Positions 8,340 through 16,334 of a DNA stretch of 64,000 nucleotides are shown piece by piece. The stretch covers positions 124,001 through 188,000 of the forward strand of contig BMTH01000001.1 in assembly GCA_014649575.1 (NCBI GenBank). Reading direction: 5' to 3'. The stretch is from Streptomyces griseoincarnatus (GTDB lineage Bacteria; Actinomycetota; Actinomycetes; Streptomycetales; Streptomycetaceae). The notes below the pieces were generated by a model, which was not told the DNA's origin, made no database searches, and worked only from the letters and a program-made list of their open reading frames with translations. Made by a program: the position numbers and the translations under genes. The number at the start of each line of letters is the position of its first letter. Position 1 is the first letter of the stretch.

Positions 8340-8933
8340 ATGCCCCTCGCCACATGGATCAAGGCAGGCACGTCCGCGACGGCACTCGTCCTCGCCATGG
8401 CGGGCAGCGCGTCCGCCGCCCCCGCCGTCGAACAGACCGACACCCAGGCGGCGGTGGTGACCCTCCGCTACGACGACAGCCGTGCCCCTGGCTGGGAAGC
8501 CGCCATCGCGGCCGGGGTCGCCTCGTGGAACGCCGGTGTCACCAACGTGAAGCTGGTGGAAGCAGCACCTGGCGGTGCCGCCGAGATCGTGATCGTCGCG
8601 ACGTCGGGCTGGCCCCAGGCCACCCTCGGCCCCGTCCGCCCCGGCCGCCAGGTCCGCGTCGAACTCGGCAGCCAGGCCGTGAACCAGGGTTACAACAAGA
8701 CCCGGATCGCCGCCCACGAACTGGGGCACAGCCTCGGTCTGCCGGACACCAAGCCCGGCCCCTGCTCGCAGCTGATGTCCGGCTCCAGCGCCGGGACCGC
8801 CTGCACCAGCGCCGCCCCCAACGCCACCGAACGGTCCCGCGTCCAGTCCAACTACGCCAACGCCTTCACCGCCTCCGACATCACCGGCGTCACCGGCGTC
8901 ACCCACAGCAGGACCCTGGTCGACGCGCCCTGA
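8340..8933 (+). CDS. snpA: snapalysin-type secreted zinc metalloprotease (M7)
   Basis: A 197-residue precursor. The signal peptide runs from MPLATWIKAG to ASA near residue 28. The mature part carries the M7 zinc signature HELGHSLGLPD (two His and one Asp ligands, Glu as base), preceded by TRIAA. The C-terminal LPDTKPGPCSQLMSG, CTSAAPNATERSRV and YANAF segments are the characteristic snapalysin tail with a cysteine pair. Snapalysins are small neutral proteases secreted by Streptomyces. Only about 15 residues separate the signal cleavage site from the mature-like start, so the propeptide is short. The ATG at 8340 has AGGAGC 6 bases upstream. The LysR regulator that usually neighbours snpA is absent; an AraC gene lies upstream instead. 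Confidence 0.9.
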   Translation: MPLATWIKAGTSATALVLAMAGSASAAPAVEQTDTQAAVVTLRYDDSRAPGWEAAIAAGVASWNAGVTNVKLVEAAPGGAAEIVIVATSGWPQATLGPVRPGRQVRVELGSQAVNQGYNKTRIAAHELGHSLGLPDTKPGPCSQLMSGSSAGTACTSAAPNATERSRVQSNYANAFTASDITGVTGVTHSRTLVDAP

Positions 8934-9124
8934 TCCAACGAGCTCAGGCGCCGGCGTTTGCCTGATCTGGTGCTCCCCCAGTCGGGTGCGACGTGGCGCC
9001 GCCGTCACGCACGGCCGCCGATGTCCGCCACGCCACGTCATGGTGAGGGACCGCAGCACACAAAGACGTCCGAAGAGACAGATCTCGTCGTTCCGGGCAG
9101 GGTAAGCACAATGGAGGACAGTTG

Positions 9125-9214
9125 ATGCCGTCGGCTCTCGCGCCCGCCTGTACGGGCAGCTTCTCGCAGGCCGGGGAGCCGTGCGAGCGCCGGCAGCGTG
9201 ACACGGAGATCTGA
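9125..9214 (+). CDS. 29-residue leader ORF coupled to DUF488 gene
   Basis: ATG at 9125 with a strong GGAGGA site 6 bases upstream opens a 29-codon frame whose TGA overlaps the ATG of the DUF488 gene (ATGA at 9212-9216 region). The peptide has two cysteines and an Arg-rich end and no recognisable domain. The good ribosome binding site and stop-start overlap suggest translational coupling or a leader peptide. No homologue is known to me. Confidence 0.4.
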   Translation: MPSALAPACTGSFSQAGEPCERRQRDTEI

Positions 9215-9738
9215 TGGCGAACCGCGTGTACACCATCGGGCATTCGACCCGTACCTTCGACGAGGTCCTGTCGATGCTGCAGAAACACGCGATCACCGAC
9301 CTGGTGGACGTCCGTTCCTTTCCCGCATCGCGCACAAACCCGCAGTGGAACCAGGACGCGGTCGTCGACGCGCTCCCCTCGGCCATCCGATACCGGTGGA
9401 TCCGGGAACTGGGCGGCAGGCGGCACACCCCCAAGGGCGTCGAGAGCGTCAACACGGCCTGGCGGGTGAAGGCTTTCCGCGACTATGCCGATCACATGAT
9501 GAGCAGCGAGTTCTCGCAGGGGCTGGGCGAGCTGCTCGGCCTCGCCGCGCACGGGCGGCCGGTGATCATGTGCAGTGAGGCGGTGCCGTGGCGCTGCCAC
9601 CGCAGACTGATCACGGACGCACTGATCGTCGCCGGTACGGATGTCGTGCACATCATGTCCGCCACAGCGACGAAACCGGCGTCCTTGAACGAGAACGCAG
9701 TCGTCCGCAACGGTCGCATCACCTACCCTGCCGCCTGA
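9214..9738 (+). CDS. DUF488 family protein
   Basis: A 174-residue cytoplasmic protein. The N-terminal YTIGHSTRTFDEVLSML and VDVRSFPASRTNPQWN and the C-terminal MCSEAVPWRCHRRLI are the diagnostic DUF488 blocks. The conserved Cys, Glu and Cys-His-Arg residues are all present. The biochemical function of the family is unknown; its members occur near stress and nucleic-acid genes. The ATG at 9214 has a GGAG 6 bases upstream and overlaps the stop of the 29-codon frame before it. Confidence 0.9.
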   Translation: MANRVYTIGHSTRTFDEVLSMLQKHAITDLVDVRSFPASRTNPQWNQDAVVDALPSAIRYRWIRELGGRRHTPKGVESVNTAWRVKAFRDYADHMMSSEFSQGLGELLGLAAHGRPVIMCSEAVPWRCHRRLITDALIVAGTDVVHIMSATATKPASLNENAVVRNGRITYPAA

Positions 9739-9908
9739 GGTGCGAGGGATGTGTACGGATGTCGCCGCAGGGGTCACGCGAGGCAGGGGCGTCCCTCCCC
9801 TCAAGAAGCGTCGCTTCCTCGCGGCGGCATCGCGGATCGGGGCGCGTGGTCCACGCCGGCAGTACGCCCGCGACGTGCCGCCAGGTTTGGAGGGGGATTC
9901 GCTTGGGG

Positions 9909-10502
9909 TCAGGAGTTGGCGGCCTTGAACAGGCCGAACAGGCGTGCCGGGTCCAGCTCGTTGTCGCCGCGCATGGCCTCGATGACATCGCGAAGCCGCT
10001 GCGGTGAGGGGCTCGCGCCGAGGAAGTCGCGGGTGGCCGGTGGGCCCCACTGGGCCGGCCCGCTGGTCGACATGGGGGCCCAGCCGGGCTCGACGTCGCA
10101 GGAGAACAGGTCGCCGTCGGCGAAGTGCTCCAGCATGAAGTGGTCGGGGTCGCGCCAGTAGTCGAAGAGCCGGCTGCCCTGGATGTGCCGGCCGATGCCC
10201 CAACTGCGCTTGTATCCGCGCTCCTCGAGGTACTCGCCGCCGGCGGCGATGGAGTCCAGGTCGGTGACCTGGTAGGCGGAGTGGACATAGCCCGTGCCGG
10301 GCCCCAGGTGCATCGCGAGGGTGTGGTGGTCGGCCGGCACGCTGCCCAGGTCGCAGCGGATGAATGCCATGGTCGGACCGCGGCCGCGCTGCCCGTCCAG
10401 GAACAGGAAGTCGGACACGGTCATGCCGAGGGTGTCCAGGTACCAGTCCGGGGCGCGCCCGAACACGCGAATCTCCAGGACCAGATGGCCCAGGCGCTGG
10501 AT
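9909..10502 (-). pseudogene. VOC-superfamily extradiol dioxygenase, C-terminal half only
   Basis: Reads as the C-terminal domain of a two-domain type I extradiol dioxygenase. The metal ligands are visible: His in LGHLVLEI, His in GYVHSAYQV and Glu in HFMLEHFADGD, with FDYWRDPDHF as family signature. Such enzymes are about 300 residues long and have a second VOC domain at the N-terminus, which is missing. The frame has no start upstream of LGHLVL; a GTG at 10466 would exclude the first iron ligand. The match ends at about 10502, where the head of a plus-strand oxidoreductase begins. It may be inactive or expressed from a chance start. Confidence 0.7.
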
Positions 10503-10531
10503 GCGGGACGGATCGCGCGGCGGCCCCCGAC

Positions 10532-11431
10532 GTGCTGCAGCCCCTCGCCGTGCCCGTGCCGCACGCCGGACCGGGCGAGGTACGCCTACGGGTGCACGCC
10601 GCTGCGGTCAGCCCGACCGACATCCTGCTGAGGGCGGGTCTCCTCCGGCATTCCGGCATGCAGCTGCCTTACTGTCCCGGGCAGGACGCCGCCGGAGTGG
10701 TCGACGAGGTCGGACCTGGCGTGGCGGGACTGGCCCCAGGCGATCGCGTGATGGCGATGGTCATGCCGACCAGCGCCGCTGGCGGCGCCTACCGTGAGCA
10801 CACCGTCCTCCCCGCCGTCCGGGTCGCCCACTCACCGTCCGGCACCAGCCACGAAGAGGCCGCCGCCCTGCCGATGAACGGACTCACCGCCCGTCTCGGC
10901 CTCGACCTCATGGACCTCGCCGCCGGCCAACTCCTCGCCGTCACCGGCGCTGCCGGCGCGGTGGGCGGCTACCTGGTCGAGCTGGCGAAGGCCGACGGCC
11001 TCCGCGTCGTCGCCGACGCCGCCCCCGCCGACGAGGAACTCGTCCGCCGGCTCGGCGCCGACCACGTCGTCCCCCGCGGCGACGGCTTCGCGGAGGCCGT
11101 CCGCCGGATCGCGCCCGCCGGGGCCGGCGGCGTCGCCGACGCGGCGGTCCTGGGTACCGGCGCACTCGGCGCCGTACGGGACGGCGGGCAGGTGGCCGCC
11201 TTCCGAGGCACCGAGGTCTACGGTGCCCTGCAGCGCGGACTGGTCGCCCATGCGGTCTACGTACCCGACTACGTCGGCGACCGCGCCGAACTGGACGACT
11301 TGCGGCAGCTGGCCGAGCGGGGCGAACTCTCACTCCGGGTGGCCCGGATCCTGCCGGCAGCCGAGGCGGCGCACGCGCATCGCCTGATGGAGGCGGTAGG
11401 CCTACGCGGCCGGGTGGTGCTCACGTTCTGA
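10532..11431 (+). CDS. NADP-dependent quinone oxidoreductase-like alcohol dehydrogenase, N-terminus truncated
   Basis: A zinc-free MDR-family oxidoreductase of about 299 residues. It has the GroES-like domain (GPGEVRLRVHAAAVSPTD, PYCPGQDAAGVVDEVG), the Rossmann nucleotide motif (TGAAGAVGGYLVELA) and a C-terminal RVARILPAAEAAHAHRLME. The family normally begins with a strand such as MKAIVIHRFGGPDVL; here the match starts at PDVLQP, so roughly 12 residues are missing. The first in-frame GTG is at 10532; an ATG at 10364 exists but what lies between is unrelated. The 5' loss meets that of the divergent dioxygenase. It could still fold, with a weakened first strand. Confidence 0.7.
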   Translation: MLQPLAVPVPHAGPGEVRLRVHAAAVSPTDILLRAGLLRHSGMQLPYCPGQDAAGVVDEVGPGVAGLAPGDRVMAMVMPTSAAGGAYREHTVLPAVRVAHSPSGTSHEEAAALPMNGLTARLGLDLMDLAAGQLLAVTGAAGAVGGYLVELAKADGLRVVADAAPADEELVRRLGADHVVPRGDGFAEAVRRIAPAGAGGVADAAVLGTGALGAVRDGGQVAAFRGTEVYGALQRGLVAHAVYVPDYVGDRAELDDLRQLAERGELSLRVARILPAAEAAHAHRLMEAVGLRGRVVLTF

Positions 11432-11515
11432 GCGGCCGGTCGACCGGTGCGTCGCCCGTTTACCCCACCCGGTGCGCCGACGGGTCGGCAGTCCCCGTCG
11501 GACAGACTGCACGGG

Positions 11516-12039
11516 CTAGTCTTCCGAGGGAACGCGCCCGGTGAATTCGCAGGCGAACCACGCGGCTTTCCAGGACGGTTCAGAGTGCCACTGAAGTGGT
11601 GCGTGGGCCGTGACTGCGCTCCCCCGGACGTCGTGTCGCCCGATCACCCACCAGGGGCCTCGCTCGGTGCGACTCGCGAGCCCGGACCTCACTCTGAACA
11701 GGGCGTCCTCGATGACCAGGCAGTCTCCCGGACTGGCGCCGAGCTGCAGCTGCTCCCAGCTGGGGGACAGGAGAGGGCTTGCCCTCCTCGACCGCGGCCG
11801 CGCCCACGAGCACGCCCGGCACCCGCAAACCCGTTCGTTGGAAACGGCCACGCACCCGGTGCTCGAAGTTCGAGGTCACCAGCACCCAGGACTTCAGGGG
11901 CAGGCCGTGCAACAGCCCCGACGCGCCGTCGAACGCCGCGTAAACGCCGAAGCGGACGTCTTCGTCTTCCAGCGCATGCAGTGCGGCCAGACACTCGCGC
12001 GGATCGTTGGTCCGCAGCGACCTGGGCTAACGTCTCCAT
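11516..12039 (-). pseudogene. HAD-family phosphatase pseudogene
   Basis: Pieces of one HAD-IA phosphatase are spread over three minus-strand frames. From 12010 down to 11800 comes NDPRECLAALHALEDEDVRF, then LKSWVLVTSNFEHRVRGRFQ (motif II, with the invariant Ser after T) and VPGVLVGAAAVEEGKPSP (motif III Lys). After a frameshift near 11780, WEQLQLGASPGDCLVIEDA follows (motif IV), then RTERGPWW. The nucleophile motif DxDG at the N-terminus is not found and the C-terminal end is unusual. At least two frameshifts make it non-functional. Confidence 0.6.
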
Positions 12040-12212
12040 CGGCCGCCAGCCCGAACTTCATACGGCCCTGCCGCCCGGATTCACCGGTCACGCGTCGACC
12101 ATGCCAGGCAGGGGCAGGCCATTGCGGGACAGCTCTCAGCTGGGGTCGGCTGGATACGGCCCTGTCATTGACCTGGCGATCGGACATCGGATGCCCCTCC
12201 TGACCTCGTCGC

Positions 12213-12719
12213 CTACACATATTCCTGTACGCGGCGGCCCAGTTGCTGTCCCTGACGGGACTGGGCCTTGAGGGATTCGGCGAGCGTTGTGAAGGACACG
12301 CCAAGAAGGACCAGGTCCTTGAGCAGAAACTGTCCGGGCTGCGCCGACAGCACGGGGACGCCGTTGGCGAACATGGCGACGACTCCTGGAGTGGTGAAGA
12401 GGAAGCTGATGGTTCCGAGGAAGAGCACGATCGCCAAGAAGCTGCCCAGGGAGGCGAGGCGTGGCCAGAGTGGGTGAACGGCGAGGAGGACGGCCGCCAC
12501 GATTTCCATGGTTCCCAGGGCGGCCGCGAGTGCATCGAAGCTGAGGAAGTTGTACATCCAGCTCATCAACGGGCTGTCCTGGATGAGCACGCGACTTTCC
12601 ATCTTCACGAACTTGCCTGTGCCGATCCAGGCGAGCACGACGACCAGACCATAGCGACTGACTGTTTTGCCCACGCGCGAGAGGGCGTCGGCGCTGCGGT
12701 CAAGGTGCTCGTCGATCAT
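12213..12719 (-). CDS. DUF417 / RclC-like inner membrane protein
   Basis: A 168-residue integral membrane protein with about four hydrophobic segments: LVVVLAWIGTGKFV, LGTMEIVAAVLLAVHP, LASLGSFLAIVLFLGTISFL and a C-terminal LLKDLVLLGVSFTTL. The sequence SPLMSWMYNFLSFD and the TTPG turn are typical of the DUF417 family, which includes RclC/YkgB, linked in enterobacteria to reactive chlorine resistance. The ATG at 12719 (MIDEHLD) is preferred over an upstream in-frame ATG at 12791 because the extension is proline-rich and lacks similarity. It is next to a peroxiredoxin remnant and a dehalogenase, which would fit an oxidative or chlorine stress role, as inference. Confidence 0.8.
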   Translation of the reverse strand: MIDEHLDRSADALSRVGKTVSRYGLVVVLAWIGTGKFVKMESRVLIQDSPLMSWMYNFLSFDALAAALGTMEIVAAVLLAVHPLWPRLASLGSFLAIVLFLGTISFLFTTPGVVAMFANGVPVLSAQPGQFLLKDLVLLGVSFTTLAESLKAQSRQGQQLGRRVQEYV

Positions 12720-12849
12720 GGAGATACCTGTCTGTGTGTGTGTGGGGGGGGCTGGCTGGCCGTCTGCCGTGCCGTTCGGCCGCAGAGGCAAACGGTGCTG
12801 GCCAGTGCGGTGGTTGCCGCAAGGAGGGCAGGCCGGCCGGAGTTGCCGT

Positions 12850-13524
12850 TCAGCGGACGTCGCGTGCGATGACGAGGTCGGCTAGCTCTTCGAGGTTGCC
12901 GGCGACGATGTCGGGCCTGGGGCCGATGGGGCTGAGGACTGCGCCGGGTCGTTGCAGGAACGCCGCCTTGCAGCCGGCCTGCAGGGCTCCCGTCACGTCC
13001 CAGGAGTGGGCGGCGATCAGGCGTACGTCGCCGGGATGGACGTTGAATGCGGTGGCGACAGCGAGGTAGGGCTCGGGCGCGGGCTTGAGTCGGCGGAGGG
13101 CATCGGCCGACATCACACGGTGGAAGACGTGCCGGATTCCGGCGTTGCGTAGTTGCTCTTCCGCCACATCCTGGACGGAGTTCGTCAGGGCCACCATGTG
13201 CAGGGGGGTGGCTGCCAGCCGTGCAAGGGCTGCGGGCACCTCGGGGTGGGGCGGCAATGAGTTCATGAGGGCAACGGTCGCGTCGACCTGCTCACGGTTC
13301 AGCGACGATCCTTCACGTTGGGCGATCATGTGCAGGGCGGCGCGCTGGGCTGCGGTGAAGTCGACGTAGGAGCCGGTGATGCCTCCGATGAAGGACAGCT
13401 GCAGCATCTGGCTGAACCATTGCGCTCTCGATGCCGCGCTGCCGAAAAGTTCCTCGAACGGCCGGTCCAGCGCCGTCAGATCCAGCAGCGTCTCGTTGAC
13501 GTCGAACGCCAATACCCGGGTCAC
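12850..13524 (-). CDS. haloacid dehalogenase, type II (L-2-haloacid dehalogenase family)
   Basis: A 224-residue HAD enzyme. It has the nucleophile motif FDVNETLLD (Asp8), HMVALTNS (motif II), RRLKPAPEPY (motif III Lys) and IAAHSWDVTGA (motif IV), which together match type II (S)-2-haloacid dehalogenases rather than phosphatases. These hydrolyse 2-haloalkanoic acids to 2-hydroxyacids with inversion. The GTG at 13524 is chosen for the GGAGG just upstream; the longer frame to 13635 lies in peroxiredoxin debris. The strictly conserved Ser-x-Asn of motif IV reads Ala-His-Ser, a variant seen in actinobacterial homologues, so halide activity is uncertain. Confidence 0.85.
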   Translation of the reverse strand: MTRVLAFDVNETLLDLTALDRPFEELFGSAASRAQWFSQMLQLSFIGGITGSYVDFTAAQRAALHMIAQREGSSLNREQVDATVALMNSLPPHPEVPAALARLAATPLHMVALTNSVQDVAEEQLRNAGIRHVFHRVMSADALRRLKPAPEPYLAVATAFNVHPGDVRLIAAHSWDVTGALQAGCKAAFLQRPGAVLSPIGPRPDIVAGNLEELADLVIARDVR

Positions 13525-13539
13525 AGGAGGCAATCCGTT

Positions 13540-13795
13540 TCTCGACCGTTGCGTCGGTCGGTGCGCAGGGCCACATCGCAGCCGGGCACCACGTACCGCG
13601 GCAGAACACGATGACAGCGAGGCCGGCCTGCGCACGTGTGCCGCAGGGTGGAGGGGTCGCCGTGGGCCTCGTGCAATGAGGCGTCCAGGAGGGCAGCACC
13701 TGCGCAGCGGCGCCAGCCGGCACTCCGGCGGCGTCCGGTGTCACCTGTTCGGCATGAAAGGCCTCCAAAGCATCGGTGGGCGCCTGTGTGGTCAT
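13540..13795 (-). pseudogene. peroxiredoxin gene remnant (copy 1, decayed)
   Basis: ATG at 13795 opens MTTQAPTDALEAFHAEQVTP, close to the start of the intact peroxiredoxin at 16285. Further on VIVFCRGTWCP and an alternative frame with EAHGDPSTLRHTCAGRP and DVALRTDRR correspond to DAHGDATTLMRTLAGRPAV, VIVFYRGAWCPYC and NVALRTYQRE of that gene, so the frame has shifted at least twice. The match stops before the Cys-containing second half, and the haloacid dehalogenase start follows. Divergent from the intact TetR at 13971. Confidence 0.75.
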
Positions 13796-13885
13796 GGCCC
13801 GTGTGAGGGCACTGACCTTCGGCTGTAGGGCTGGTCATGTCCGTCCTTGCGGCGAGGAAGCGGTGCGATGGCCTGGGACCAGTCT

Positions 13886-13940
13886 TTTAGATCGACGACT
13901 CTAATCCTGCGGCGACAACGATTAGAATGTCAACTCTAAA
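13886..13940. promoter_or_regulatory. TetR operator pair, copy 1
   Basis: Two 20-base palindromic sites lie between the peroxiredoxin remnant and the TetR: site A at 13886-13905 (TTTAGA...CTCTAAT) and site B at 13921-13940 (ATTAGAATGTCAACTCTAAA), 35 bases start to start. Both match the pair at 16335-16388 closely. Site A is less symmetric than its copy-2 counterpart. Confidence 0.7.
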
Positions 13941-13970
13941 AATGGAGGCCGGACCTGTTAACCTGGGCGG

Positions 13971-14594
13971 ATGAGCAGCAGCACGAAGACGCGGCGATTG
14001 ACGGCGAAGGGGCGTGCGACGCGCGACCGCATCGTGGCCGCAGCCGCAGCTGTCATGTACGAACAGGGTGTGGCAGGCACCAGCACGGAGGACATCCTCG
14101 CGGCCGCCCAGGTGACCAGCCCTTCGCAGCTGTACCACTACTTCGCCGACAAGAAGTCCCTGGTCCAAGCCGTCATCGAGTACCAGACCGAGCACGTCCT
14201 CGGGTTCCAGCGCCCCTTGCTGCAGCGCTTGGACAGCTTCGAGGCGCTCGAGGCGTGGCGCGATGCCATCGTCCAGGCACAGCATGCACGCAGGTGCAAG
14301 GGCGGCTGCCCCATCGGATCCTTGGCCGCCGAACTGTCAGATGCGGATCCGCAGGCCCGCACGAGGCTCGCGGCCGGCTACGCCCAGTGGGAGGGCGCCA
14401 TCCGCGACGGGCTGGTGTCCATGCAGGAGCGGGGCGAACTGGATGAGGAGGCCGATGCCGACGACCTCTCCCTGGCCCTGCTCACCGCGTTGCAGGGCGG
14501 TCTTCTCATGACCCAGACGCGGCGCGACACCGTCGCCCTTGAAGCCGTCCTGAACGCGATGATCGACCGTATCCGCTGCCACGCCCCGACGTGA
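13971..14594 (+). CDS. TetR/AcrR-family repressor (LmrA/YxaF-like), copy 1 intact
   Basis: A 207-residue TetR protein. The helix-turn-helix occupies residues 17-63, with AAAAVMYEQGVAGTSTEDIL and the recognition region SQLYHYFADKK. The ligand domain contains CKGGCPIGSLAAELSDADPQ, typical of the LmrA/YxaF subgroup, with a CxxGGC-like cysteine pair. It is divergent from the decayed peroxiredoxin copy and sits next to a paired operator, so it is probably autoregulatory. The start ATG at 13971 lies some 30 bases after the operator. Because the second TetR copy (16395-16903) is broken, this protein may now control both units. Confidence 0.9.
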   Translation: MSSSTKTRRLTAKGRATRDRIVAAAAAVMYEQGVAGTSTEDILAAAQVTSPSQLYHYFADKKSLVQAVIEYQTEHVLGFQRPLLQRLDSFEALEAWRDAIVQAQHARRCKGGCPIGSLAAELSDADPQARTRLAAGYAQWEGAIRDGLVSMQERGELDEEADADDLSLALLTALQGGLLMTQTRRDTVALEAVLNAMIDRIRCHAPT

Positions 14595-14802
14595 TTCACC
14601 TCGAACAGCCAGTCGCGCTTGACCACCCGGTGTGGCAACCGCCTCACGCGGAGGCGGCCTTCGGCTGAGCAACTGCTCCGGCCAGGGGAGACACACGTTC
14701 AGCACGAAGGCCGTGAGGGTGATCTGCTGCAGCACGCCGCCCGGGGACAGCCGTTGGCGCAACCCCCGCCGGAACTCCGCGGCGCCGCCCTGTGGTCGGG
14801 GA
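14595..14802. other. 208-base gap between TetR and SDR genes
   Basis: No gene supported. The two genes converge, so a terminator would be expected, but no clean hairpin with T-run is evident. The sequence is GC-rich with some short palindromes. Confidence 0.4.
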
Positions 14803-15561
14803 TCAGCCGGGGTCGGAGACGTCCCAGATCTCGCCGGAGGCGTCGCCGGCGAGTCGGGCGACCAGAGACCGCGCCGATTCCTCTGGGGTGATCAGCCGGC
14901 CCTGGCGGTGGTTGCGCACGAAGCGCTCATGGGTGTTCTCGTCGACCCGGCCCGCGCCGGTGTCGCGGATCAGGGCCTGCATGGCGGTGTCGACCACACC
15001 GGGCCGGTACACGTTGGCGGTGACTCCCGTACCGGAGAGTTCCGCGGCGAGGTTGAGGGTGTGCGCTTCGAGGGCGGCCTTCGTGGCGACGTAGGCGTTG
15101 CCGCCGATCATCGAGGCGGGACGGGCGACGACGCCGCTCGAGACGTTCACCACGCGTCCCCATCCGGCCTGGGTCATCGTCGGCAGGAGCGCGAAGGCCA
15201 GGGCGGCGGGCGCGGTCACGTTGAGCCGGAATGACGCGGCCCAGGCGTCGGGATTGATGTCCGTGCCACGGCCGAGGGGTTCGACCGTGGCGGCGTTGTT
15301 GACAAGGACGTCCACGCGGCCGAACACGGCCGTCGTCCGCTCCGTCACGACGGCGACGGCCGCCGGGGCGGCCAGGTCGGCACGCACCGCGAGGGCCTTC
15401 GCGCCGCGTTCCTCCACCATGCGGACGGTCTCGGCGAGTTGCTCCTCACTGCGGGCCGTCAGGGCGAGGCTCGCACCCTCGTCGGCCAAGGCCAGGGCCA
15501 TGGCCCGCCCGATTCCCCGGCCGGCGCCCGTCACCAGGGCCGTCTTGCCGTGCAGGGACAC
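14803..15561 (-). CDS. SDR-family NAD(P)-dependent oxidoreductase
   Basis: A 252-residue classical SDR. Cofactor motif TGAGRGIG is near residues 11-18, NNA near 88-90, catalytic Ser in NVSSG, and Tyr-x3-Lys in YVATKAALE (about 157-161). GTG at 15561 is preferred to an ATG 36 bases upstream because GGAG lies 7 bases before it and it gives the usual SDR start VSLHGKTALVTG. It is 61 bases downstream of the peroxiredoxin stop, in the same direction, so it belongs to that operon and to the TetR regulon. Substrate unknown. Confidence 0.85.
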   Translation of the reverse strand: MSLHGKTALVTGAGRGIGRAMALALADEGASLALTARSEEQLAETVRMVEERGAKALAVRADLAAPAAVAVVTERTTAVFGRVDVLVNNAATVEPLGRGTDINPDAWAASFRLNVTAPAALAFALLPTMTQAGWGRVVNVSSGVVARPASMIGGNAYVATKAALEAHTLNLAAELSGTGVTANVYRPGVVDTAMQALIRDTGAGRVDENTHERFVRNHRQGRLITPEESARSLVARLAGDASGEIWDVSDPG

Positions 15562-15622
15562 GATGTCGCTCCGATCGTTGCAGGGGTCGTCAGGCATGGA
15601 GTGGTGGGTGTGGGTGCGTGAC

Positions 15623-16285
15623 TCAGACCAGGTGTTCCTTCACAGCGGCCAGGACCTGCGCGGGCTCGGTGCGCATGGTGTAGTTCGGGTGGACATCGAT
15701 CCAGCGCAGCACGCCCGCCGGGTCCACGAGGGCCACGGTCGGCATGACGATGTCGGCGGTGCTGTCGGCGTTCACCTCGGTGAGGTCCAGGCCGCCCGCC
15801 TGCTGGACGCGGCGGACCGCCTCCCCGGGCCGGGTGACGATGCCGAGCGCGCGGCCGATCCGGTTGCCGGGGTCGGACAGAACGGCATAGGTCAGCTGGT
15901 TGGTCTCCGTCACGGTGAGCGATCCGTCCGGCTTCTGCGGGCTGACGGCGATCAGCGCGACGCCCCGCGCCTCCAGTTCGGCGGACAGCTCCCGCTGGTA
16001 GGTACGCAGGGCGACGTTGCAGTACGGGCACCACGCGCCCCGGTAGAACACGATGACCGCGGGCCGGCCGGCGAGGGTCCGCATGAGCGTCGTGGCGTCG
16101 CCGTGGGCGTCCAGCAGTTCCGCGTCGGGCAGGAGGGTGCCCGCTTCCGCGACACCGGACGGCACACCGGCGGCGCCCAGTCCTGCCTGTTCGGACCGGA
16201 ACTCCTCCAGCACCTCTGCGGGCGCCTGCGCCGCCATGGCCTCGTTGAGCTGGGCGACTTGGTCCGCGATGGGGGTGGTGGTCAT
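15623..16285 (-). CDS. peroxiredoxin-like (AhpC/TSA) protein, copy 2 intact
   Basis: A 220-residue thioredoxin-fold peroxidase. VIVFYRGAWCPYCNVALR carries a CxxC pair, the peroxidatic cysteine environment of this 'peroxiredoxin-like' family; the central AVSPQKPDG and C-terminal VALVDPAGVLRWIDVHPNYT are also diagnostic. It reduces peroxides using a thiol partner in the cytoplasm. ATG at 16285 with GGAAGGAG 6 bases upstream is the start; a longer frame to 16336 is not supported. It is divergent from the broken TetR copy and followed by the SDR. The adjacent operators suggest repression by a TetR protein. Confidence 0.9.
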   Translation of the reverse strand: MTTTPIADQVAQLNEAMAAQAPAEVLEEFRSEQAGLGAAGVPSGVAEAGTLLPDAELLDAHGDATTLMRTLAGRPAVIVFYRGAWCPYCNVALRTYQRELSAELEARGVALIAVSPQKPDGSLTVTETNQLTYAVLSDPGNRIGRALGIVTRPGEAVRRVQQAGGLDLTEVNADSTADIVMPTVALVDPAGVLRWIDVHPNYTMRTEPAQVLAAVKEHLV

Positions 16286-16334
16286 GGAGCTCCTTCCGGA
16301 GGGAGGCACGCGGGTACACCGGCCCGCACACCTC

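Noticed and set aside
10364..10531. Upstream start at 10364 for the oxidoreductase
   Set aside because: The added 56 codons have no similarity to the family and overlap the opposite-strand dioxygenase.
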